A DNA stretch of 64,000 bases from Gammaproteobacteria bacterium (GTDB lineage Bacteria; Pseudomonadota; Gammaproteobacteria; Pseudomonadales; JAUIET01). Shown here one piece after another: positions 57,460 to 64,000 of the stretch. Position numbers and translations under genes: made by a program. The stretch lies in contig JAUIHW010000010.1 of the NCBI GenBank assembly GCA_030431775.1, forward strand, positions 1 through 64,000, in the 5' to 3' direction. The notes under the pieces are model-generated. The model saw only the letters and a list, made by a program, of their open reading frames with translations. It was not told the DNA's origin and made no database searches. The stretch's first letter is position 1. Each line of letters opens with the position of its first letter.

Positions 57460-58632
57460 CTAGTCGGTTAGCATCCGTGCGAGGTAACGGCCGAAATCGA
57501 ACAACGTCGTTTCGTGCACTGACATTAATGATTGCTGTGCGTATTGGTTCTTCGCGCCCGCGAGCACGGCCTCTACGGCCGTCTTATCCTCTAGATTCAC
57601 CCGGTCAAATGTTTGCTTGGTTTCTTCATAAAATCGTTCGTGATCTTCTTCCTGCGCCAGGCGTTCCGGTGCAACTGCCAGGCCGCGCCGCACGCGCAGT
57701 TGCTCGGCACCGTGCGGTTGTATCGACATATACCATAAAAAGTCGCCTGTGATTTGGATGAGGTGAGCCGGAAACACGCACGCGACCGAGCCAGTTTCAC
57801 GCCATTCGCCTTCTAAATGCGTGTTGGTTTCCGGGGTAACACAAAACCCCCGGTCAGGTTTCACTTTGGAGGTGGAGTAGGTAAAGGCGTCGTGACCCGG
57901 GTGAGGAGTCTGCCATGACGTTGGTGAGATCGGCTCAAAGGTTTCGCGGTGCACCTTGAATAGATGGTAGCCTTCGATAAAGTTCTCCACCAGAATTTTC
58001 CAATTGGTATTCCATAACTCATCATCGTGAACAAATGTAATGTAGTCTGCCATTCGGTAGCGACCGTACACGTCGGCAAGGTCCCCAAGTCGATCGCTGA
58101 CCTTGTAGTCGATATCGGCGTTGAGCGTGACATAGATGAAACCCTGCCAGATATCCAATTTTAGCTCCGTAAGCTGCCTGCCTTCTGTGGTGAAACCCTG
58201 GGTTTTATCCATGTACGGCGCACGCAGCAGGCTGCCGCTGGCGTCGTAAGTCCACGCATGGTAAGGGCAGGCGAAGCGGAGTTTTCCACGGCCGCGTGTG
58301 TCCTTGAGCAATTTAGCGCATCGGTGAAGACACGTGTTCGCGAAGGCTTTAATGCTGCCATCCTGCTGACGAATGGCAAACACGGGCTGCTCGGCAATGT
58401 CCATGGTGACAAAGTCACCTGGTTCACGAATTTCTTCGGTACGGCCGATACAAATCCACTCTTTTGAGAACAGTTTGTTGATTTCCAGGCGGTTGAAAGC
58501 ATCGCATACATAGACGGCCGGGGGGAGGGTAAGTGCTTCGTCCACTGATCGCGTTTTGCACTCTGACAGAGCCTGGAGCAGAGCGTCGCTGACACCGTAC
58601 TGTCCCGAGGCGGATTCAGGTTGTCTTGCCAT
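57460..58632 (-). CDS. Rieske aromatic/amine oxygenase, alpha subunit
   Basis: A 390-residue oxygenase. The Rieske cluster ligands are in NTCLHRCAKLL (CxH) and ACPYHAWTY (CxxH), and the mononuclear iron ligands are in FIEGYHLFKVH. No reductase is encoded beside it. Such enzymes hydroxylate rings or remove N-methyl groups from quaternary amines. With the OYE-family protein at 63470, N-demethylation is possible. Palindrome B lies 43 bp upstream. Confidence 0.9.
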   Translation of the reverse strand: MARQPESASGQYGVSDALLQALSECKTRSVDEALTLPPAVYVCDAFNRLEINKLFSKEWICIGRTEEIREPGDFVTMDIAEQPVFAIRQQDGSIKAFANTCLHRCAKLLKDTRGRGKLRFACPYHAWTYDASGSLLRAPYMDKTQGFTTEGRQLTELKLDIWQGFIYVTLNADIDYKVSDRLGDLADVYGRYRMADYITFVHDDELWNTNWKILVENFIEGYHLFKVHRETFEPISPTSWQTPHPGHDAFTYSTSKVKPDRGFCVTPETNTHLEGEWRETGSVACVFPAHLIQITGDFLWYMSIQPHGAEQLRVRRGLAVAPERLAQEEDHERFYEETKQTFDRVNLEDKTAVEAVLAGAKNQYAQQSLMSVHETTLFDFGRYLARMLTD

Positions 58633-58674
58633 AACCAGATATTTACGAGTTATTTAAGAATGAGTTCGCGGTAT

Positions 58675-58695
58675 TATTAGGTAGAAAACCTAATA
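58675..58695. promoter_or_regulatory. Operator palindrome B, site 2 (Rieske gene)
   Basis: TATTAGGT-AGAAA-ACCTAATA: eight-base arms, same core TAGGT-N5-ACCTA as at 56175. It lies between the Rieske gene (minus) and the TetR gene at 58881 (plus). The rest of the 248-bp gap shows nothing else I can support. Confidence 0.68.
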
Positions 58696-58880
58696 TGTCT
58701 ACCCTGTTAACGGCGTTTCCAGCAATCAAGCGTTGGGACAATTGAATACTTCCAGCGTGCTGTAATGAAAGTAGAGTGAATATTGCTACACTAGCGGAAA
58801 CGCGCGATCAACAGTTTTGGGCCACTGGGCGCTCTGCGTTGGCGCTGGCGGTAACAGTCTAACTATCCAGAAAACGTTCT

Positions 58881-59513
58881 ATGACTAAAGGCGGTACAAA
58901 GTTACACAATAGCGAAACGTCTGGTTTGACGCCGAAAGGCGCGAAAACGCGGCGGGCTATCCTGAAAGTCGCGCGAAATACGTTGGTGTCAAACGCTGAT
59001 GGCAACCTGTCGATTAAACAGGTGGCCGAGGAAGTTGGTATTAGCCTTGGCAATCTACAATATTACTTCCCCACCAAAAGCGAATTGATACGAGGTGTAT
59101 TGCAGGAATGGCTAGAATCTGACCTTGATGCGCTAGACAGCGCGGTACGTAGTAAAAAATCTGGGCCCAGACAGAGGTTACTTGCATTTATTGACCAACA
59201 GCTGGCATCCAGTCAGAAAATCTATGATATTAAACTAATTGTGCACATCTGGAACGCCGCAATCTATGACGAAAAACTAAACGAAGCACTGGCTGAATGG
59301 TACGCGAACTATCGCCGGATTGTGAAAGATATGTTGTTAGAAGCTAACCCTCAAATATCAACTTCCCAACTGGATAATCTTGCAGCCATTGTTATCGCGG
59401 TAATTGAGGGTGAATCGGTCATCAACGGTGCAAGTATGCCAGCCCGACCAGAGCTCAAGAATCTGCATAGCGAGATTCGTTTGAGCATCTTGCGTTTGGC
59501 CGGTCTCGAATAG
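58881..59513 (+). CDS. TetR-family regulator
   Basis: A 210-residue regulator with helix-turn-helix SIKQVAEEVGISLGNLQYYF. It is divergent from the Rieske gene, with palindrome B in the gap, so it is the best candidate to bind palindrome B and control the Rieske-MFS and TonB receptor genes. It converges with the cytochrome gene. Confidence 0.9.
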   Translation: MTKGGTKLHNSETSGLTPKGAKTRRAILKVARNTLVSNADGNLSIKQVAEEVGISLGNLQYYFPTKSELIRGVLQEWLESDLDALDSAVRSKKSGPRQRLLAFIDQQLASSQKIYDIKLIVHIWNAAIYDEKLNEALAEWYANYRRIVKDMLLEANPQISTSQLDNLAAIVIAVIEGESVINGASMPARPELKNLHSEIRLSILRLAGLE

Positions 59514-59595
59514 AGCGATGATCTGCCAGGTGTCGCGCTGGCCAGCATGGGCATGATGCTTCGAGACGGATCTGCGCTAGTGTGTAGCTCAGACC

Positions 59596-60075
59596 TCACA
59601 ATGGAGATTTAGACGCGATAAAGGCGATCAGCGCAGCGCGATCCTCGGGATTATTGAGGCCGGTATAAGCCATGCTGGTGCCCGGATACACTGACTGGGG
59701 TGCAGCAATGAATGTGTTCATGTGCTCGACAGACCAGACTTCCGGCTTATTCGCCATGGCCTGAGTGTAAGGAAAGCCGTCAATCGAGCCTACATTACGC
59801 CCGGCGACACCGTAGAGACTGGGGCCGCCGGGTGAAAACTCACCCTCTGCCAGGCCATGACATCCGGCGCACATTTGAAACATGCGTTGACCTCGTTCCA
59901 GTGTTGAGTCTGTTGCGGACTGCTTGACCGCGATCCAGTCAGCGGTGACCTGCTTCGTCTCAAGCGGGTTCGAGGCAGTCTCTTCAATGAGGTCGGCGGA
60001 GCAACCCGCAATCAGCCACAGCGTCACCGCTGCAAGCAGGCTTCGAAACAGAGCTGTCTGCTTCAGTCCGGTCAT
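59596..60075 (-). CDS. Class-I cytochrome c lipoprotein
   Basis: A 159-residue protein with a lipoprotein signal (LIAGCSAD), the haem motif CAGCH at about residue 70-74 and an axial Met in PGTSMAYTG. Its ATG overlaps the stop of the NicA2-like oxidase (ATGA), so the two are made together. In Pseudomonas S16, NicA2 passes electrons to a cytochrome c (CycN) encoded beside it; the same role is likely here. Confidence 0.93.
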   Translation of the reverse strand: MTGLKQTALFRSLLAAVTLWLIAGCSADLIEETASNPLETKQVTADWIAVKQSATDSTLERGQRMFQMCAGCHGLAEGEFSPGGPSLYGVAGRNVGSIDGFPYTQAMANKPEVWSVEHMNTFIAAPQSVYPGTSMAYTGLNNPEDRAALIAFIASKSPL

Positions 60076-61541
60076 GAAGCGCCGGTCGATGCCGATTCCT
60101 CAGCGAGTGCCTGGCGAACTTCTCGTCCAGCCCGAATACCACTCTCAACCGCCCCGTCGATGTAGGCGTGCCACCCGTCTGCAGTCGCACCGCCGGCAAA
60201 AAACAAGCGCCCTTCAGGTTTCGCCATCTCTTTGTATTTGCTGAACCAACCAACACGGTATGAAGGCCAGGCCTGACGTGAAAACGGATCAGTAGCCCAG
60301 TTGTAGCTTGATATGGCCTCTATTTCCGCTTTTGGGAACAGGCGTTTCATGACTGCGCTGACGGCATCGTGATCGTTAAGGTCAATCAGCGATTGCCGCC
60401 CCAGAGTCACTTTCACGATCGTACCGAAATCGTCATCAAAATACTCCGTCTGTATTGCGGTAAAGGGATTTGGGTCATCACAAAAAGAAAAGGTGTTGCC
60501 GAGGTTTTGCTTGAAACGAACAAACAGGCAAGCGCCATCGCACATTTCTGCATTCGCAATGAACTCCCGCTTTTCATTAGACAAACCGGGGGTAAAATCA
60601 ATGTCATCGTATACTTTGGTGGGCACGGTAATGACTGCGGCTTTCGCTGATACTGTTTGGCCATCGGTGGTTTCAACCCTGATTGCATTCTGATCCTGAT
60701 GAACCTTAGCGACCACTTTGCCCAACCGGACTTCAGCACCGCTGTGATCTAGTATCGCCTGGCAGAGGCCAAGAGTGCCTCCGTCCGATATCTTGTAACG
60801 CTTTTCGGAATCGCTGAACACATAATAGTCCCAAGCGGCAAGAGCATATATTTTCAAAAAGCTTGTATAACTGAACTCATCGGGTGGTGCGCCACCGTAA
60901 AGTGTCAGTTCAGCGTTCAAAGTAGCCTTTTGAAGTTCATTTAAGCCCAGACTTTCCATGTGATCAGCCGCGGATACATTGCTCAGCTCCAGAACACCTG
61001 GCTTAAAAAATGGGGAGTATGGCCTTGGGAACAACTCTTTTGATCCGGCGCAGAAGGCTATTCTCGCAGAGTCGTAGGCTTCGCCAAATTCACTCGGGGA
61101 GATTCTCTTTATTTCTCCAGATGACAACATCACGTTTGTGGCATCTAGGTCAACCAGCGGAACTTCCTCAAACCCTTTACCATAGCGTTGCATCTCGGCA
61201 AATACATGGGGCTGAATCCAGTGTACGGCCGAACCTCCAAACTCCACTTTCTTGCCTTGAAAATTCCCGGTAAATGTCCGGCCACCAAGGCGGGGGCGTG
61301 CCTCCAGAAGAAGCACGCGCTTGCCTTCAACACCTAATTCGCGAGCTGCGGTAACGCCCGCAAAGCCGCCGCCGATCACGATTACATCGAAATCCAGGTC
61401 ATGCGATTTTGGCGTTTGCTTGGCGATGGGTTGGTCTCCCGGTGGTGCACAGCTTTGTAAAGCTGTTCCGGCCGAAACGGCAGCCGCAGCCATCAATACG
61501 CTGCGCCGTGTAATGGGTGGTTTGCTGTCTTGATTATTCAT
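60072..61541 (-). CDS. Tat-exported flavin amine oxidase, nicotine-oxidoreductase (NicA2)-like
   Basis: A 489-residue enzyme with a twin-arginine signal (TRRSVLMAAAAVSAG), then FDVIVIGGGFAGVTAARELG and the FAD end HAYIDGAVESG. Stretches match NicA2 of P. putida S16 as I remember it: HWIQPHVFAEMQRYGKG, ISPSEFGEAYDSARIAF and ELFPRPYSPFF. Trp425 matches NicA2 Trp427, but the residue equal to NicA2 Asn462 is Tyr460. It probably oxidises an N-methylpyrrolidine-type or related amine in the periplasm, using the cytochrome encoded downstream. Nicotine as substrate is inferred, not shown. Confidence 0.87.
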   Translation of the reverse strand: MNNQDSKPPITRRSVLMAAAAVSAGTALQSCAPPGDQPIAKQTPKSHDLDFDVIVIGGGFAGVTAARELGVEGKRVLLLEARPRLGGRTFTGNFQGKKVEFGGSAVHWIQPHVFAEMQRYGKGFEEVPLVDLDATNVMLSSGEIKRISPSEFGEAYDSARIAFCAGSKELFPRPYSPFFKPGVLELSNVSAADHMESLGLNELQKATLNAELTLYGGAPPDEFSYTSFLKIYALAAWDYYVFSDSEKRYKISDGGTLGLCQAILDHSGAEVRLGKVVAKVHQDQNAIRVETTDGQTVSAKAAVITVPTKVYDDIDFTPGLSNEKREFIANAEMCDGACLFVRFKQNLGNTFSFCDDPNPFTAIQTEYFDDDFGTIVKVTLGRQSLIDLNDHDAVSAVMKRLFPKAEIEAISSYNWATDPFSRQAWPSYRVGWFSKYKEMAKPEGRLFFAGGATADGWHAYIDGAVESGIRAGREVRQALAEESASTGAS

Positions 61542-61640
61542 AGTGTCAGGCCCAAGTATGGTGCTCTTTTCCGCGTAGCCCAGAGAGTGACTCGTTGCTA
61601 TCGTAACGAGCTGCTATTGACTCCCTCTCAGCTTATTGGT

Positions 61641-61674
61641 AGTGTTCAATAAATTAATTATGCATTTGAACAAT
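61641..61674. promoter_or_regulatory. Operator palindrome A, site 3 (split halves)
   Basis: AGTGTTCAA (61641-61649, 8 of 9 to the consensus half ATTGTTCAA) and TTGAACAAT (61666-61674, exact) lie between the divergent amine oxidase and monooxygenase genes. The 18-mer 61657-61674 (ATTATGCAT then TTGAACAAT) has the usual spacing with 6 of 9 in its left half. The rest of the gap (61542-61820) shows nothing else I can support. Confidence 0.5.
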
Positions 61675-61820
61675 TAAACGGTACCAATTCCAACACCAAA
61701 GGTCAACTAATTTGGCATGGCTTTGCAGTTTTATGGTCATGCTGGCAAAAAAGTCAATGCAACAACAAGGCGCAGTTGAAACACACTGGCTTTACTAAGC
61801 CAAGCAGAGGTAGCGATAGC

Positions 61821-62993
61821 ATGAGCGATCACGTAATTATTGCAGGTGGAGGGCCTTGTGGTTTGCTGACCGCTCTTGGTCTGGCACAGTCAGGAACACG
61901 GGTAACCGTCGTCGAGGCCCTGGACGAGCTGAACGACAGTCCTCGGGCATTGGTCTATCACCACCCAGTATTACCCCATTTAGAGAGGCTGGGGATTCTG
62001 GATGATTGTATCAAGACCGGGTTTGTGCGGCAGGGCTTCACCTGGCGTATACACAGTTCAGGCGAGCTTATCCACTGGTCTATGGAGTGCTTGGATGAGG
62101 CTACGCCGCATCCTTATGCATTGCACCTGCATCAGGGCTTATTGTCCGATATTGTTGCCAAGCATCTTGAACCATTCACTAATGTGGAGATCAGAAAGTC
62201 CACGCGTTGCACCGCATGCACTGACAGTGCGACTGGGGTGGTTGTTGAAGTAGAGAGCCCTGCAGGTCGCGAAGTGCTTGAAGGCGACTTTCTGGTGGGC
62301 GCAGATGGCGCCAGAAGCTCGGTGCGTAGTGATATTCTTGGATTGAATTTTTTCGGCATAACCTGGCCAAAGCGGTACATCGCAACCAATACCTATGTGG
62401 ATTTAAGTAGCCAGGATTACAACGACACTACGATGCAGCTGGATGATTCCTATGGCGCCGTGATGTGCCGGATAGATGACAACAAATTGTGGCGGGTCAC
62501 TTTCATGGAAGATCCGGATCTCCCGGAAGAGAGTATTCCCGAGCGAATAGCGGAGAAGTTTGTCCACCATATACCGGATATTCCCTATCAGCTTGATGAT
62601 TACGCGCCTTACAGAATGCACCAGCGCATTGCGGATAAGATGAGAGTAGGGCGCGTGCTACTGGTTGGCGACTCCGCACATGTGACCAACCCTACGGGTG
62701 GGCTGGGTCTCACTGGCGGCATGTTCGATGCGTTCGCACTGACCGAAGCGTTGAATCGCGTTATCCATGATGGCGCAAGCCACGATCTGCTTGAGTTTTA
62801 CGAAACTGATCGGCGTCGTATTTTTATTGAGCTGACTTCCCCTCGAGCCAGCGATAACCTAAGGAGGCTTTATTACCTGCAGCCGGGCCAGCAAAAGGAC
62901 GACTGCGTTGATTGGCTTCGAAATGTGAGCCTTGATCAGAGCTTGATGCGTGAGCAGATGCGATTTACAGAAGACATGGAAACTCGGTTCTGA
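61821..62993 (+). CDS. FAD aromatic monooxygenase (NicC/HspB-like role)
   Basis: A 390-residue flavoprotein hydroxylase: IIAGGGPCGLLTALGLAQSG, the DG motif LVGADGARSSVRSD and GDSAHVTNPTGGLGLTGG. ATG 61821 has an AGAGGTAG site; a start 45 bases upstream is less likely. In this context it should make 2,5-dihydroxypyridine, either from 6-hydroxynicotinate (as NicC) or 6-hydroxy-3-succinoylpyridine (as HspB); the sequence does not decide. Confidence 0.88.
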   Translation: MSDHVIIAGGGPCGLLTALGLAQSGTRVTVVEALDELNDSPRALVYHHPVLPHLERLGILDDCIKTGFVRQGFTWRIHSSGELIHWSMECLDEATPHPYALHLHQGLLSDIVAKHLEPFTNVEIRKSTRCTACTDSATGVVVEVESPAGREVLEGDFLVGADGARSSVRSDILGLNFFGITWPKRYIATNTYVDLSSQDYNDTTMQLDDSYGAVMCRIDDNKLWRVTFMEDPDLPEESIPERIAEKFVHHIPDIPYQLDDYAPYRMHQRIADKMRVGRVLLVGDSAHVTNPTGGLGLTGGMFDAFALTEALNRVIHDGASHDLLEFYETDRRRIFIELTSPRASDNLRRLYYLQPGQQKDDCVDWLRNVSLDQSLMREQMRFTEDMETRF

Positions 62994-63047
62994 TCAGCAG
63001 CTTACAGCAAGCAAGGCAAATTTCTCCAATTGTACAGGGGCGAACAA

Positions 63048-63431
63048 ATGTCCGAATTAGAAACAAAGGTGCTTCAGTTTATGGAGCGCTTCAACGCCGG
63101 CGACCTCGATGCAGCGATGGCTGATTTTGCCGAAAACTCTCAATACATTGATGAGTACGGCACCATTCACAGCGGGAAAAAAGACATCTCAGAAGCACTA
63201 GCCCCAATCTTTAATGGCGCGTTTGGACAGCTGAAGTATACGGTTAGCGATTTGATTCTCGATTCAGACGCGAATCGCGCCCTGGTGACGTGGGAATTGC
63301 TCATCACGGGCGCCGATAGTGCCGTAAGTAGAATGCAGGGCCTAGATATACTGGATTTTGAAGGAACCAGGGTTCGCTCGAAAAACTGCTTCATAAAGGC
63401 AAAAGAAACTCTGATCGAGCCGCTTAGCTGA
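63048..63431 (+). CDS. SnoaL-like small protein
   Basis: A 127-residue NTF2-fold protein: TKVLQFMERFNAGDLDAAMA, EYGTIHSGKKDISEAL and LDFEGTRVRSKNCFIKAKE. ATG 63048 follows an AGGGGCG site. It lies 54 bp after the monooxygenase and 38 bp before the OYE gene. A hydrolase or isomerase step is possible; nothing fixes the reaction. Confidence 0.83.
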   Translation: MSELETKVLQFMERFNAGDLDAAMADFAENSQYIDEYGTIHSGKKDISEALAPIFNGAFGQLKYTVSDLILDSDANRALVTWELLITGADSAVSRMQGLDILDFEGTRVRSKNCFIKAKETLIEPLS

Positions 63432-63469
63432 TTGATCCAAAAATTCCGTGCAGCGCCGAGGTATTCACC

Positions 63470-64000
63470 ATGTCATCACGTGATCCGCGTTACGATATTC
63501 TATTTGAGCCCGTTCAAATTGGGCCGGTAATGATGAAAAATCGATTCTACGTGGCTCCTCACGCGGATTCATTTGGTATGAGCAAGATTGATGAAATGAT
63601 TGCTTATAGAAGAGCGCGAGCTGAAGGAGGTTGGGGAGCAGTATGCACCGGGGAAACCATGATCCACGAAACATCAGATCATGCGCCGTTTATATGTACG
63701 CGAATATCTTCAGATAGCTTTATTGAGCCGCTTTCCCGTCTCACTTCGGCTATTCATGAGTACGATAGTCTGGCAGGGATAGAGTTGGCGCACGTAGGCT
63801 CTTCATGCCCGGCGTGGTCATTCCGTGAACACCCGATTGCGCCGTCGGCGCAATTCCCGAGGCTATACAATAATCCAGTGGCCGCTCGGAAAATGGATAA
63901 GAAGGATATCCAGAATTTTCGAAAGTGGCATCGCGATGCAGCTATACGCGCGAAAAAAGCTGGATTTGACATTATCTATGCATATTGTTCGCATGACCTC
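63470..64000 (+). CDS. Old-Yellow-Enzyme-family flavin oxidoreductase (3' end outside window)
   Basis: The first 177 residues of an NADH:flavin oxidoreductase: YDILFEPVQIGPVMMKNRFY at the start, then WGAVCTGETMIHET, SLAGIELAHVGS and AAIRAKKAGFDIIYAY. The start recalls trimethylamine/dimethylglycine-dehydrogenase-type members, which remove N-methyl groups. A CGAGG site precedes the ATG. Together with the Rieske gene it hints at an N-methylated substrate. Confidence 0.85.
   Translation, partial: MSSRDPRYDILFEPVQIGPVMMKNRFYVAPHADSFGMSKIDEMIAYRRARAEGGWGAVCTGETMIHETSDHAPFICTRISSDSFIEPLSRLTSAIHEYDSLAGIELAHVGSSCPAWSFREHPIAPSAQFPRLYNNPVAARKMDKKDIQNFRKWHRDAAIRAKKAGFDIIYAYCSHDL

Overview
The window looks like a chromosomal segment of a free-living, probably marine or aquatic gammaproteobacterium. 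The grounds are the gene families only: a giant cadherin-like adhesin, a QseB/PmrA-type two-component system, ACR3 arsenite efflux, a thermostable-hemolysin cluster, a TonB-dependent receptor and a DUF3604 relic. No rRNA, tRNA or CRISPR array was seen, and the species cannot be named from the sequence.

Region 1 (1-18.3 kb, all minus strand). A giant surface protein occupies 1-10855; at least 3618 residues are present and its C-terminus lies outside the window. It starts with a LEPR-type motif and a DUF4347 domain, followed by a beta-helix, two LamG-like domains, a C-type-lectin-like domain, seven delta-60 repeats and cadherin-like repeats. Some of these repeats are near-identical at DNA level. 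Upstream lie four genes that look like a dedicated export machine: a GAF-HlyD fusion, a PqqD-like/M50 protease/HlyD fusion, a shortened SecA-like ATPase and a small HlyD-type adaptor. There is no ABC transporter and no classical signal peptide on the giant protein. This is the best candidate here for a poorly described system. Two CRP-like sites about three helical turns apart precede the giant gene.

Region 2 (18.3-29.7 kb). An arsRC-acr3 operon has its operator over a probably leaderless arsR start. It is followed by a glutathionyl-hydroquinone reductase with a truncated pirin remnant, a molybdopterin oxidoreductase coupled to a HIT protein, a GNAT acetyltransferase, a SnoaL-like protein, a secreted beta-propeller amidohydrolase and a serine hydrolase lipoprotein.

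Region 3 (29.7-38 kb). A plus-strand operon carries a thermostable-hemolysin-family protein, an acyl-activating enzyme, a TenA/heme-oxygenase-like enzyme, an SDR, a TPR-like secreted protein, a response regulator and kinase, a cupredoxin, an FTR1-like permease and an outer-membrane-like protein. Its promoter has a PmrA/QseB-like direct repeat, which suggests control by the encoded regulator.

Region 4 (38-42.9 kb). A DUF1214 protein, a class-V aminotransferase, a short repeat element with inverted ends, a Tat-exported class-III aminotransferase-like protein and a decayed DUF3604 gene.

Region 5 (42.9-64 kb). A catabolic island for a pyridine compound. The lower pathway nicX-nicD-nicF-nicE (2,5-dihydroxypyridine to fumarate) is complete. 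Around it are a NicA2-like Tat flavin amine oxidase coupled to a cytochrome c, a second flavin amine oxidase with RidA, a two-subunit Tat-exported molybdenum hydroxylase, an FAD monooxygenase, a Rieske oxygenase, an Old-Yellow-Enzyme-family protein (cut by the window end), two MFS transporters and a TonB receptor. There are two TetR regulators and two distinct repeated palindromes. The enzyme set resembles nicotine degradation via the pyrrolidine route or a related alkaloid more than plain nicotinate degradation, but the true substrate is unknown.
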